Positions 44,366 through 53,160 of a stretch of 64,000 nt of DNA are shown here, piece after piece. The DNA comes from an uncultured Pelagibacteraceae bacterium (GTDB taxonomy: Bacteria > Pseudomonadota > Alphaproteobacteria > Pelagibacterales > Pelagibacteraceae), in contig CACHCA010000001.1 in assembly GCA_902578265.1 (NCBI GenBank), positions 1 to 64,000 of the forward strand, in the 5' to 3' direction. Position 1 is the stretch's first letter; every line of letters begins with the position of its first letter. A program made the position numbers and the translations under genes. Under the pieces are notes generated by a model. The model saw only the letters and a program-made list of their open reading frames with translations, did not search any database and was not told the origin of the DNA.

Positions 44366-44701
44366 ATGGCAAATTTATCTGGTTATATCTTTTTAGCTTT
44401 AGCGATCCTTCTTGGAATAACTTCAAATGGTTTTTTAAAATCAACTAATGGATTTACAATAATTGGGCCAACTATTTTTTGTATCATATCTATAGTTGCT
44501 TGTATTTTTTGTTTATCTAAAGCTATGAATATTATCCCAGTTGGTTTTACATACGCAACATATGGAGGTTTAACGATTACTGCAGTAACACTGTTTGGTG
44601 TTTTTAAATATCAGCAAATTCCAAACCTTTATGGGATTATTGGAATAAGTTTAATAATTATTGGTGTAATTCTTTTAAATACTTTGGGTAAAACTAGTTA
44701 G
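44366..44701 (+). CDS. SMR-type small membrane protein lacking the TM1 glutamate (pair, second)
   Basis: A 111-residue protein paralogous to the previous gene (KSTNGFT, IPVGFTYATYGG, IIGISLIIIGVILLNTLGKTS). The Glu14 position again holds Gly in LAILLGITSNGFLK. Paired SMR genes often form heterodimers, so these two may assemble together. It overlaps the inositol-monophosphatase-like gene on the opposite strand by 8 bases at its end. Confidence 0.82.
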   Translation: MANLSGYIFLALAILLGITSNGFLKSTNGFTIIGPTIFCIISIVACIFCLSKAMNIIPVGFTYATYGGLTITAVTLFGVFKYQQIPNLYGIIGISLIIIGVILLNTLGKTS

Positions 44702-45497
44702 AAACTGGTTTTAAAATTTTAAGCATTTTTTTATGTAAATTATTATTAGCTGAGCAAATAATATTTCCAGCTTTCTTGGCATCATCATTTTTCCAAGTCG
44801 AGACAATCCCTTTTGCAGCCTCAATAATTGGTATTAAGGCATGAATATCCCAAATTTTATTTCCACATTGAATAACAACATCAAGTTTACCCTCGGCAAA
44901 ATGAGAATAACTTAAAGCATCCGAACAGGGAAATTGCATTCTTTTTAAAATTTGAGGAATTTTTTTTTGTTTATTTAATGACAGACTGCCGTGAAAAGCT
45001 GCAGACAATTTCATTTTAGAATAAGTTGCTTTTTGGTTTACAAGTATTTTCTTTTTCTTTCCATTTTCTGAAACATACGCAGAATTAAATGAGGTATTAA
45101 AATAAAACTTTTTAAGAATTGGAAAATTAGCAAGACCTACGACTGGGTTACTTTTATAATTTAAAGATATCAAATTACTCCAAGTTGGATTTCCTATCAC
45201 AAATGATCGAGTTCCATCAATGGGATCTATAACCCATGAATAATCACTTTTAGTTTTTTTATAGCCGAATTCTTCACCTATAATTTGGTGATTTGGAAAC
45301 TTTTTTTTAATCTCATTTCTAATGAATCGTTCAAAAGCCCTGTCAGCAGTTGTTACAGGGTCATAACCGCTTCTAAGTTTATTCGATACTTTAAAGGGTT
45401 TATTTAATTTAGAGTAATAAAATCTAGTTAATTTCTTAGCTAAACTTTCAATGAACTTAGAATAAAGTTTATAATCTGATGATTTTAAAATTTGCAC
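44694..45497 (-). CDS. Inositol monophosphatase-family phosphatase, HisN-like
   Basis: A 267-residue metal-dependent phosphatase. GEEFGYKKT, WVIDPIDGTRSFVIGNPTW and a later CGNKIWDIHALIPIIEAAKG contain the metal-binding Glu and Asp motifs. The closest functional relatives are histidinol-phosphate phosphatases (HisN) of alphaproteobacteria, completing histidine synthesis; inositol or nucleotide phosphatase activity is the alternative. Start at 45497, 50 bases from the divergent hydroxylase gene. Confidence 0.84.
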   Translation of the reverse strand: MQILKSSDYKLYSKFIESLAKKLTRFYYSKLNKPFKVSNKLRSGYDPVTTADRAFERFIRNEIKKKFPNHQIIGEEFGYKKTKSDYSWVIDPIDGTRSFVIGNPTWSNLISLNYKSNPVVGLANFPILKKFYFNTSFNSAYVSENGKKKKILVNQKATYSKMKLSAAFHGSLSLNKQKKIPQILKRMQFPCSDALSYSHFAEGKLDVVIQCGNKIWDIHALIPIIEAAKGIVSTWKNDDAKKAGNIICSANNNLHKKMLKILKPVSN

Positions 45498-45547
45498 AAC
45501 GCTCTAATACTATTTTATTACTATTGATTAAAGCAAAATTTTAAATA

Positions 45548-46663
45548 ATGATTCAAAAATACATGAAATTAGAGTTAAAAGATAACAAAGTATTTTTTGA
45601 AAATAAGGGTCATAAAAAAGAGATCCACCCATTTTGGCTTAGAGAAAGAGTTAACGGAGAAAACTTTGTTGATAAGTCTACTCAACAAAGATTATTTGAC
45701 CCAACTAAATTACCAGAAAACATTCAAATCAAAGATTTAAGCTTAAATAGTAATTTTTTAGAAATTAAATTCAATGACGGGGCTTCAACGAAAATTGCTA
45801 TAGTTGATATTTTTAAAGAATTTTCAAATATTAATGATGTGAAACAAATTGAAAAAATAAAATGGGACTCTTCATTTAAAGATCAAAATACTTTCAAATT
45901 CAAAGAAAATTTATTTGAAACAGACGAAATGTACAAAGCCTTGATTAATTTTTATCAATATGGTTTTGTAATTTTTAAAAATGTGCCGATAAAAAATAAT
46001 TTTATTATAAACTTTGCAAATTCTATAGGAAGTGTGAGACGTACAAACTTTGGTGAATTCTTTAATGTAAAATCAAAACCAAATCCAAATGACTTAGCTT
46101 ACACCTCTTTGCCTTTAGCTCCTCATACTGATAATCCGTATAGAAATCCTGTGCCATGTATTCAAATGCTTCATTGTATAGAAAATAAAGTTACAGGAGG
46201 TTTATCAACTCTAGTTGATGGATATACTGTTTCTGAAAAACTTAAAAAAGATTTTCCAGAATATTATAAAATTTTAACTGAAGTAAAAATACGTTTTCAA
46301 TTTATTGATGAAAGTGTGATTTTAGAGGATTGGGCTGAAATGATTCAGTTAGATGAAAACAGCAATTTCAAACAAGTACGTTTTAGTCCAAGATTAGATT
46401 TTGTCCCTTTAATTGACAAAAAAAAATTAGATTTATTTTATTCTGCAAGAAAAAAAATATCTGAACTCTATAATTCAGAAAATTTTAGAATAGAATTTAA
46501 ACTTCTTCCAGGGGATCTGTTAATGATGGATAACTATAGGTTATTGCATGGCAGAACCACTTATGATGCTAATGAGGGAAATCGTTTTCTTCAGGGATGT
46601 TATATTGATTATGATAGTACTGAGGGCAGGCTAAAACATTTAAAAAGAAAATTTAATTATTAG
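45548..46663 (+). CDS. Gamma-butyrobetaine hydroxylase-like Fe(II)/2OG dioxygenase
   Basis: A 371-residue oxygenase of the TauD/BBOX superfamily. The N-terminal ~95 residues form the extra domain found in gamma-butyrobetaine and trimethyllysine hydroxylases (HPFWLRERV). The catalytic domain has FVIFKNVP, PHTDNPYRNP (HxD iron ligands), and RLLHGRTTYD (distal His and 2OG Arg). It could convert gamma-butyrobetaine to carnitine, a compatible solute; Met6 is an alternate start. It overlaps the azoreductase by 4 bases, convergently. Confidence 0.83.
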   Translation: MIQKYMKLELKDNKVFFENKGHKKEIHPFWLRERVNGENFVDKSTQQRLFDPTKLPENIQIKDLSLNSNFLEIKFNDGASTKIAIVDIFKEFSNINDVKQIEKIKWDSSFKDQNTFKFKENLFETDEMYKALINFYQYGFVIFKNVPIKNNFIINFANSIGSVRRTNFGEFFNVKSKPNPNDLAYTSLPLAPHTDNPYRNPVPCIQMLHCIENKVTGGLSTLVDGYTVSEKLKKDFPEYYKILTEVKIRFQFIDESVILEDWAEMIQLDENSNFKQVRFSPRLDFVPLIDKKKLDLFYSARKKISELYNSENFRIEFKLLPGDLLMMDNYRLLHGRTTYDANEGNRFLQGCYIDYDSTEGRLKHLKRKFNY

Positions 46664-47241
46664 AATAAATTTTCTATCTGTTTCTCAGCCTCTTTTATTG
46701 ATTTTTCATAATCTAGGGACATTTGATCAGCACTTACTACCTCTACTTTTTCTATGCCAAAAAAATTTAAAATAAACTTCAACCAAGGAGTTAGAAAATC
46801 CTCATTGCTATTTAGCTTTGTCCCACCCGAAGTAATTACTAAATAAGCTCTCTTATTTTTTAGTAACCCTTCCCTTCTTCCATTGGGTTTAAATCTAAAA
46901 GTTTCCCCTACTCTTGCTGCAAGATCCGACCAGGCTTTTAAAGTTGCTGGAGGTCCATAATTATAAATTGGAGCAGAAATGATAATAATATCACTCTCTT
47001 TTAATTCTTTTACAAGTGTATCTGAAAGTTTGAACATTTTTTTATGTGTCTCTGTTTGATCTTTTGGATCTATTTTCATCCCTGACTCTGTTAAATTAGA
47101 CACAAAAACCATTTCATCATTTAGATCTCTATAAATAACTTCATCATCAGGTTTTTTTAATTTATCTAAAAGTTTTTTTGCTAAAGCTCTTGAAGTTGAA
47201 CCATCTTTTCTAGCACTAGAGTCTATTTGATAAATTTTCAT
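46660..47241 (-). CDS. azoR: FMN-dependent NADH-azoreductase/quinone reductase
   Basis: A 193-residue flavodoxin-like protein. IDSSARKDGSTSRALAKKLLDKL at the start, IIISAPIYNYGPPATLKAWSDLAARVGETFRF in the centre, and ITSGGTKLNS are marks of AzoR. It reduces quinones and azo compounds with NADH through FMN. It follows ccdA by 8 bases on the minus strand. Confidence 0.88.
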   Translation of the reverse strand: MKIYQIDSSARKDGSTSRALAKKLLDKLKKPDDEVIYRDLNDEMVFVSNLTESGMKIDPKDQTETHKKMFKLSDTLVKELKESDIIIISAPIYNYGPPATLKAWSDLAARVGETFRFKPNGRREGLLKNKRAYLVITSGGTKLNSNEDFLTPWLKFILNFFGIEKVEVVSADQMSLDYEKSIKEAEKQIENLF

Positions 47242-47249
47242 AATTTAAT

Positions 47250-47957
47250 TTACCCAAAATTTTGTAAGAATGGAAAAATATTTAATAAATAATATCCCAC
47301 GGCTTGCAATTGATTAGTTAATATCAAAATACCAGTAATTAATAGAATTATTCCACCTATTTTTGAAACTAAATTGATATTCTTTCTAAAATTTTTTGAA
47401 AAGATAAGGAACCTTTGTATTAAATAACCTGATAAAATAAACGGAATAGCTAATCCAATAGAATAAAAAGATAACAATAATATTCCTTGGCTTAAACTTT
47501 CCTCAGTTGCAGCTAAAACTAAAATAGATCCTAAAATAGGTCCAATGCATGGTGTCCAACCAAATGCAAATGCCATTCCTATTAATATTGGGCTAAATAC
47601 ACTTTTGTTAATATTTGTTTGAATTCTCTTTTCATAATTTAAAAACTTTAAATTTATTATTCCAATTATATGAAGCGATAAGATTATTATAACTAGTCCT
47701 GCGGCCATTCTTAATTCATAAGAATTCTCCAGAAAAATTTGTCCAAGAAAAGTTGAAGCTGCTCCAAAAGTTATAAAGACTAAAGAAAAGCCAACTGTAA
47801 ATAGAATAATTGGAAATAAATTGATGTTCTTTTTATCAATAAGTTCATTTATAGAACTTCCAGAAATATAAGAAATATAACCAGGTATGAGTGGTAAAAC
47901 GCATGGTGATAAAAAACTTATCAATCCAGCTCCAAATGCAATAATTAATTCAATCAT
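47250..47957 (-). CDS. ccdA: CcdA/DsbD-type thiol-disulfide transmembrane protein
   Basis: A 235-residue membrane protein with six helices. FLSPCVLPLIPGYISYISG and FAFGWTPCIGPILGSILVLA contain the two redox Cys that carry electrons across the membrane. It would supply reductant to periplasmic thioredoxins for cytochrome c maturation. It overlaps the FAH gene by 1 base (TAATG). Confidence 0.93.
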   Translation of the reverse strand: MIELIIAFGAGLISFLSPCVLPLIPGYISYISGSSINELIDKKNINLFPIILFTVGFSLVFITFGAASTFLGQIFLENSYELRMAAGLVIIILSLHIIGIINLKFLNYEKRIQTNINKSVFSPILIGMAFAFGWTPCIGPILGSILVLAATEESLSQGILLLSFYSIGLAIPFILSGYLIQRFLIFSKNFRKNINLVSKIGGIILLITGILILTNQLQAVGYYLLNIFPFLQNFG

Positions 47958-48805
47958 TATTTTTCTTCTACAACTTTCAATTTTTGTTCTCCAAGATTAT
48001 CTACTCTTAAAATCATTTCATCACCGTTTTTTAAATAATCTGGTGGACTCATTCCCATCCCCACTCCTGCAGGTGTGCCTGTTGTGATAATATCACCTGG
48101 CATTAAAGTTATAAATTGACTGATATGTGAAATTAAAAAATTAAAATTAAATATCATTAAACTGGTATTTCCAGTTTGTCTTCTTTTTCCATTAAGATCT
48201 AAAGATAAATTTAAATCAAATAGATTATCAATTTCATCCTTTGTTACCAAATACGGACCCAATGGACCAAAAGTGTCTCCAGATTTACCTTTTACCCATT
48301 GACCACCTCTATCTTTTTGCCATTCCCTCTCACTTATATCATTACAAATACAATAACCTAGTACATGTTTGTGAGCTTCATCCTCTTTAACGTATTTAGC
48401 TTTACTTCCAATAATCATTGCAATTTCAACTTCGTGATCTAAAGACTTTGAATTTTTTGGTATTACAATATTATCATTTGGTCCGACAATACAATTTGGA
48501 GATTTATTAAAAACAATTGGCTCTTTTGGAGCATCAGAATTTGTTTCCTCAGCATGTGCCTTATAATTTAAACCTATTGCGATAAAATTTGCTGGTTTTA
48601 TCACACAAGGTCCAATTCTCTTGGTGCTTTCAATTAATGGAAGAGAATTTAAATCTAGCTTTTTTATTTTATCTAAATTTTCAAAATTCAAATTTTCTGG
48701 TGTAAAATCTTTTAAAATATTTGATAAATTTCGAAAATTGTTTTGATTGTCAATAATTGCAGGTATTTCCTTGCCATGCTCACCAACCCTTAAAAGTTTC
48801 ATCAA
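47957..48805 (-). CDS. Fumarylacetoacetate hydrolase-family protein
   Basis: The protein has 282 residues. FIAIGLNYKAHAEE, KSPNCIVGPND, LDHEVEIAMIIG (metal Glu residues), GYCICNDISERE, KSGDTFGPLGPYL and ITTGTPAGVG are the standard order of bacterial FAHD proteins. These hydrolyse acylpyruvates, decarboxylate oxaloacetate or isomerise catechol-derived diacids. It abuts the aldehyde dehydrogenase gene, which suggests they act on one carbon-degradation route. Confidence 0.87.
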   Translation of the reverse strand: MMKLLRVGEHGKEIPAIIDNQNNFRNLSNILKDFTPENLNFENLDKIKKLDLNSLPLIESTKRIGPCVIKPANFIAIGLNYKAHAEETNSDAPKEPIVFNKSPNCIVGPNDNIVIPKNSKSLDHEVEIAMIIGSKAKYVKEDEAHKHVLGYCICNDISEREWQKDRGGQWVKGKSGDTFGPLGPYLVTKDEIDNLFDLNLSLDLNGKRRQTGNTSLMIFNFNFLISHISQFITLMPGDIITTGTPAGVGMGMSPPDYLKNGDEMILRVDNLGEQKLKVVEEK

Positions 48806-50248
48806 TTAACCTTTAATACCAAGATGAGTATATTTAATGTTTAGATAATCTTTTATTGCCATTGACCCACCTTCACGTCCATAACCACTTTGTTTAATTC
48901 CACCAAAAGGTGCTTCTGCAATAGCTACCATAGGTGTGTTTACAGCAACTGAACCTGTTTCTAATTGCTCTGACGCAAGATGTGCTGTCTCCATTGAGTT
49001 GGTGCATACATAACTACACAAACCAAGCTCATGATTATTAGCTCTTTTAATTACATCATCAAAAGATTTAAATGATAACATTGGAACCAATGGCCCAAAA
49101 GGCTCTTGTTTCATTATCGTAAAATCATCTTTTACGTCATCAAATATTGTAGGTTCATAATAAAAACCTTTATTAAACCCAGAGGGTCTTTTTCCACCTA
49201 GTAAAACTTTTGCACCTTCTTCTTTAGTTTTTTCAACTAATTCCTCTATTTCGTTTAGCCTCTTTTTTGTGGTTAATGGACCTAATTGAGTTGAAGGATC
49301 CATACCGTCACCTATTTTCAATTTTTTTGTTTTCTCGATAAATAAATTTACAAATTCGTCCTTTTTTCTCTCGTGAATATAAAATCTGTTAGGCGATATA
49401 CAAACTTGACCATTGTTTCTAAATTTAGCAGAAATTGCCATATCAGCTGCCTTTTTAATATCAGCATCATCAAACACAATAAAAGGTGAATGACCTGACA
49501 ACTCCATTGTTACTCTTTGAACTTTATCTGCAGCTTGTTTTAATATTAGCTTTCCAACTCTCGATGATCCAGTTATAGAAATTTTTTTGACTATATCTGA
49601 AGCTATCAATTGTTGAGCGATACTTGGTGGATCACCTGATAAAAGATTCACTACGCCTGGTGGGACACCACATTCTCTACATATATCAACCATCTCCATT
49701 ACAATTCCTGGAGTTATTACATCGGGTTTAACTATAACAGAACACCCAGCCGCTAATGCAGTTGAAATTTTTCTAGCAGATAATACTGCAGGAAAATTCC
49801 AAGGTGTTAATGCTGCAACAACACCAACTGGTTGATAGTAAACATGTACTCTTGTATCCTCAAATCTACTTTCAACAGTTTGTCCATAAATTCTTTTTGT
49901 TTCTTCAGCATTCCATTCAAAAATATCTGCAGCACCTCCTATTTCACCTTTAGCTTCTACGAAAGGTTTTCCAACTTCTAATGTCATCCATTTAGCAAGC
50001 ACATCTTGTTTCTCTCTCATTTTGTCTGCTATTCTTCTGATGATGTAAGATCTTTGCCAAGGAGCAGTTTTTTTCCAGACTTCTAATCCTTTTGCAGCAG
50101 AATTTAATGCTCTATCAACATCCTCTGGCGTAGCTTTAGAGGCTTTTCCCAAAACTTCTTCATTTGCTGGATTAATTACTTCGTAAGTTCCTCCATCTGA
50201 TGATTTTTGCCATTTACCATCGATAAATTGTCCAAATTTTTCGTACAT
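48806..50248 (-). CDS. NAD(P)-dependent aldehyde dehydrogenase
   Basis: A 480-residue ALDH. ALTPWNFPA, ITGSSRVGK (NAD-binding), TMELSGHSPFIVF (general base Glu), and FRNNGQVCISPNRFYI with the nucleophilic Cys are all present. The GHSPFIVFDDAD wording differs slightly from the common GGKAPxIVFEDAD of lactaldehyde or succinate-semialdehyde dehydrogenases. The substrate is unknown. It heads the unit that includes FAH, ccdA and azoR. Confidence 0.88.
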   Translation of the reverse strand: MYEKFGQFIDGKWQKSSDGGTYEVINPANEEVLGKASKATPEDVDRALNSAAKGLEVWKKTAPWQRSYIIRRIADKMREKQDVLAKWMTLEVGKPFVEAKGEIGGAADIFEWNAEETKRIYGQTVESRFEDTRVHVYYQPVGVVAALTPWNFPAVLSARKISTALAAGCSVIVKPDVITPGIVMEMVDICRECGVPPGVVNLLSGDPPSIAQQLIASDIVKKISITGSSRVGKLILKQAADKVQRVTMELSGHSPFIVFDDADIKKAADMAISAKFRNNGQVCISPNRFYIHERKKDEFVNLFIEKTKKLKIGDGMDPSTQLGPLTTKKRLNEIEELVEKTKEEGAKVLLGGKRPSGFNKGFYYEPTIFDDVKDDFTIMKQEPFGPLVPMLSFKSFDDVIKRANNHELGLCSYVCTNSMETAHLASEQLETGSVAVNTPMVAIAEAPFGGIKQSGYGREGGSMAIKDYLNIKYTHLGIKG

Positions 50249-50349
50249 AAATTCAATTTAGCATTACTATAAGTTGTGTCTACTATGTAATTTTTACACA
50301 TTAATTATCTCTGATTAGATGATACTATTATTAAAAAAAGGAGTTCAAG

Positions 50350-50667
50350 ATGAAAGCATATATAATGGGTAATTACACTGAAAAAGCTTTTCAGGGTTTT
50401 TTAAAAGATCCAACGAGTGATAGAAAAGCTGTTGTAGAACAATTAACAAAAGCTATGGGTGGAACAATGCATAGTATGGATATTGTTAGAGGTTCTTATG
50501 ACTTTGTAGTTGTTACTGAAGTTCCAAGTTTTGATGATTTTGCAGCAATTAAATTGGTTGTTGAAGCATCAGGAGCTGTAAAAAACTTAACAATGCTTGA
50601 GGCAATTGATTTTACAAAAGCTACAACAAAAGCTAGTAAAATTGGTTACAAAGCCCCGGGTCAATAA
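50350..50667 (+). CDS. GYD domain-containing small protein
   Basis: A 105-residue protein with a ferredoxin-like GYD domain: AYIMGNYTEKAFQGFL, AMGGTMHSMDIVRGSYDFVVVTEVPSFDDFAAIKL. The name-giving GYD is GSYD here. Function of the family is unclear. AAAAAAGGAGTTCAAG is a strong ribosome binding site. It is similar in size and shape to the small proteins of the 40-44 kb run. A hairpin terminator follows. Confidence 0.82.
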   Translation: MKAYIMGNYTEKAFQGFLKDPTSDRKAVVEQLTKAMGGTMHSMDIVRGSYDFVVVTEVPSFDDFAAIKLVVEASGAVKNLTMLEAIDFTKATTKASKIGYKAPGQ

Positions 50668-50676
50668 TCTTTTGGT

Positions 50677-50719
50677 ATAACTTCCGGCTGCGGACTGGAA
50701 GTTATATTAATTTTTTTTT
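50677..50719. terminator. Hairpin terminator shared by convergent genes
   Basis: ATAACTTCC (50677-50685) pairs with GGAAGTTAT (50697-50705) around an 11-base GC-rich loop. The plus strand then has ATTAA and nine T. The GYD gene ends 9 bases before it, and the thioesterase stop on the minus strand lies just past the hairpin (50707), so the stem could end both transcripts. Confidence 0.7.
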
Positions 50720-51180
50720 AATTTTGAAGAAAATTTAAGATTTTCATTATTAAATTTTGAAGAATGTTTTTGGATAAAATCATCCATAATTTTTACTTTT
50801 TCATCTTCAAATTCAGAAACTTTTCTACTATTTAGATCAACATATAAAGCGAGAACTTCTATAGTTGAGGCGAGAAACTTTTTTTCTTTATGAACCATTT
50901 CCATTTTATATTGCAGTCTTTTTTTATCGTGATCAAAATAAATTAGATTAACATCAACCTCATCATCAACTTTGAGCTCTTGATTATAGGTAATATTTGA
51001 CTCTACAATCATTGTGCTTTTACCAGTTGTTTTTGCTGAGTGCTCTCCCATTTTGAATATATTATTCAAAGTGTCTGCTCCATATTTATCAAAGATCAAA
51101 AGATAATATGATACGTTCATATGATCATTATAATCTATCCAATCTTTAATGATTTTTTGAGAACTTAAGTAAACAGACAT
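50707..51180 (-). CDS. Hotdog-fold acyl-CoA thioesterase
   Basis: A 157-residue 4HBT-type protein. WIDYNDHMNVSYYLLIFD carries the Asp/His-like active-site motif (usually Y-x-D-x-D-x-x-x-H), here with the Asn-Asp-His order found in thioesterases near betaine or carnitine genes. ITYNQELKVDDEVDVNL and a charged C-terminus follow. Substrate is unknown; carnitine-derived betainyl-CoA is one possibility, given the hydroxylase at 45.5 kb (inference). It is 17 bases after the DUF779 gene. Confidence 0.78.
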   Translation of the reverse strand: MSVYLSSQKIIKDWIDYNDHMNVSYYLLIFDKYGADTLNNIFKMGEHSAKTTGKSTMIVESNITYNQELKVDDEVDVNLIYFDHDKKRLQYKMEMVHKEKKFLASTIEVLALYVDLNSRKVSEFEDEKVKIMDDFIQKHSSKFNNENLKFSSKLKKN

Positions 51181-51197
51181 AAAAAATTAATGAATAA

Positions 51198-51551
51198 TTA
51201 ATTTTTCTTTGGGTCGTTATCCACAACCAGACAAATCTCAGATTTTGTCAAAAATCTTTTTCCAGTACCATTATCTAATGAAAACATTCCACCAATGCCA
51301 TTAACAGCATCTATTGTTAAATCAGTATGTTTCCACTTTTCATATTGGTCATCGTTCATGTAAAAAGGCACTCCCCCAATTTCTCCAAGTTTTACATCAC
51401 TAGAACCAACCATATACTCATTTCTAGGATAACACATTGGTGCACTTCCATCACAACATCCACCAGACTGGTGGAATAATAGCTCTTCACCATGTTGAGC
51501 TTTAAGCTCTTCAATCAATTTTAGTGCTGAACTTGTTGCTTTTACTTTCAT
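51198..51551 (-). CDS. DUF779-family protein
   Basis: The likely start is the ATG at 51551 (MKVKATSSA, 117 residues). A longer frame to 51584 exists, but its 11 extra residues are encoded by the ALDH terminator hairpin and should not be used. FHQSGGCCDGSAPMCYP, GGVPFYMNDDQYEKW, FSLDNGTGKRFLTKSEIC are the DUF779 marks, with Cys residues that may bind metal. Genes of this family are frequent neighbours of aldehyde dehydrogenases; their role is not established. Confidence 0.87.
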   Translation of the reverse strand: MKVKATSSALKLIEELKAQHGEELLFHQSGGCCDGSAPMCYPRNEYMVGSSDVKLGEIGGVPFYMNDDQYEKWKHTDLTIDAVNGIGGMFSLDNGTGKRFLTKSEICLVVDNDPKKN

Positions 51552-51584
51552 AAAAAATATGGCCCGTGATTCCTCACGGGCCAT
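51552..51584 (-). terminator. Rho-independent terminator of aldehyde dehydrogenase gene
   Basis: On the minus strand, ATGGCCCGTG-AGGAAT-CACGGGCCAT is a perfect 10-base-pair stem (51559-51584), followed by ATTTTTT. It lies 17 bases after the stop of the 51602-53146 ALDH gene, and the T-run directly precedes the ATG of DUF779. Read-through or attenuation would set DUF779 expression. Confidence 0.9.
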
Positions 51585-51601
51585 TATATATTAGATTATT
51601 T

Positions 51602-53146
51602 TTAAAAGAAGCCTAATTTCTTCTCACTGTAAGACACGTGAAGATTCTTCACTTGTCTGTAGTGGTTAAGCATCATTTTATGAGTTTCTCTTCCGATACC
51701 AGATTGTTTGTATCCGCCGAATGCAGCATGTGCAGGATAAGCGTGGTAACAGTTAGTCCATACTCTACCAGCTTGTATTTCTCTACCCATTCTGTAAGCG
51801 ATATTTCCATTTCTAGTCCAAACACCAGCACCTAAACCATAAAGAGTGTCATTAGCAATTTGTAATGCTTCTGCCTCATCTTTAAACTTAGTTACTGATA
51901 CAACTGGTCCAAAAATTTCTTCTTGGAAGATACGCATTGAGTTTTTACCCTCAAAAATAGTTGGTTCGATGTAGTTTCCTTTTTCTAAACCACTATTGAT
52001 TTTTGCAACATTTCCACCACATAGAACTTTGGCACCTTCTTTCTTACCTAAATCTAGATAAGATTTGATTTTTTCCATTTGTTCTAATGATGCTTGTGCT
52101 CCAATCATTGTTTCCATTTTCAAAGGATTGTCTTGTTTTACAGCTTTTGTTCTAGCAATAGCTTTCTCCATGAACTTATCATAGATAGACTCTTGAACTA
52201 GTACCCTGCTTGGACAAGTACAAACTTCACCTTGGTTTAATGTGAACATTGCAAAACCCTCTAAACATTTATCAAAGAAGTCATCATCTTTTGCCATGAC
52301 GTCTTCAAAGAAAATGTTAGGAGATTTTCCACCTAGCTCCAACGTAATTGGTATCAAGTTTTGTGATGCATATTGCATAATCAATCTACCAGTTGTTGTT
52401 TCACCAGTGAAAGCAATCTTTTTGATTCTTTTTGATGATGCTAGTGGTTTTCCAGCCTCTAAACCAAAGCCACTTACTACGTTAACTACTCCTGGAGGTA
52501 ATAAATCCCCAATTAGTTCCATAAGTAACATGATTGATGCTGGTGTTTGCTCAGCTGGTTTTAGCACTACACAGTTTCCTGCTGCTAAAGCTGGAGCAAG
52601 TTTCCAAGTTGCCATTAGTAATGGAAAGTTCCATGGTATAATTTGTCCAACTACACCTAGTGGTTCTGGAATGTGATAAGAATATTCACTGTTACTGATT
52701 TCAGCAACTGAACCTTCCTCTGCTCTGATTACTCCAGCAAAATATCTCCAATGATCTATTACTAGTGGTAAATCAGCAGCCATACACTCTCTAATTGGCT
52801 TACCATTGTCTAAACATTCAGCTGTTGCTAATACATTAAGATTTTTCTCAATGACATCTGCAATCTTAAGAAGAATGTTTGATCTTTCCGTAATTGAAGT
52901 TTTTCCCCAAGTTGGGAAAGCTGCGTGAGCTGCATCTAATGCTGCATCTACGTCTTTTTCATTTGATCGTGCAACTGAACAGATTACTTCATTTGAAATC
53001 GGAGATGTATTATCAAAATACTTTCCAGATTTTGGTTCTACAAACTTACCGTTAATGTAGTTCCCGTATTTTGCTTTGAACGGGAATTTTACCTTCAAAT
53101 GAGAAGTATCTAATACAGATGACACTTTCATAGCTTCTGCACTCAT
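51602..53146 (-). CDS. Aldehyde dehydrogenase (ExaC/AldA-type), with optional Lys-rich N-terminal extension to 53323
   Basis: The catalytic part (514 residues from [10 protein letters not shown]) is an [50 protein letters not shown], and [13 protein letters not shown] with the nucleophilic Cys. ALDHs of this ExaC-like branch oxidise acetaldehyde or other short aldehydes, and often sit near DUF779. The frame runs on upstream to 53323, adding 59 residues with 26 Lys, 6 Arg and no acidic residue. I chose 53146 because GAGGAG (53155-53160) lies 8 bases before it; a longer isoform may also be made. Confidence 0.87.
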   Translation of the reverse strand: MSAEAMKVSSVLDTSHLKVKFPFKAKYGNYINGKFVEPKSGKYFDNTSPISNEVICSVARSNEKDVDAALDAAHAAFPTWGKTSITERSNILLKIADVIEKNLNVLATAECLDNGKPIRECMAADLPLVIDHWRYFAGVIRAEEGSVAEISNSEYSYHIPEPLGVVGQIIPWNFPLLMATWKLAPALAAGNCVVLKPAEQTPASIMLLMELIGDLLPPGVVNVVSGFGLEAGKPLASSKRIKKIAFTGETTTGRLIMQYASQNLIPITLELGGKSPNIFFEDVMAKDDDFFDKCLEGFAMFTLNQGEVCTCPSRVLVQESIYDKFMEKAIARTKAVKQDNPLKMETMIGAQASLEQMEKIKSYLDLGKKEGAKVLCGGNVAKINSGLEKGNYIEPTIFEGKNSMRIFQEEIFGPVVSVTKFKDEAEALQIANDTLYGLGAGVWTRNGNIAYRMGREIQAGRVWTNCYHAYPAHAAFGGYKQSGIGRETHKMMLNHYRQVKNLHVSYSEKKLGFF

Positions 53147-53154
53147 TTTTTTTA

Positions 53155-53160
53155 CTCCTC
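53155..53160 (-). promoter_or_regulatory. Strong internal ribosome binding site deciding the ALDH start
   Basis: Minus-strand GAGGAG with an 8-base spacer to ATG at 53146. It lies inside the codons for the Lys-rich extension, so the extension region doubles as leader for the shorter protein. The upstream ATG at 53323 has no comparable sequence. Confidence 0.8.

Noticed and set aside
51552-51584. N-terminal extension of DUF779 (MAREESRAIFF)
   Set aside because: These codons form a perfect terminator hairpin and T-run; the conserved protein starts at 51551.
52242-52676. 144-residue frame opposite the aldehyde dehydrogenase gene
   Set aside because: It lies wholly antisense to strongly conserved ALDH motifs and has no recognisable features.
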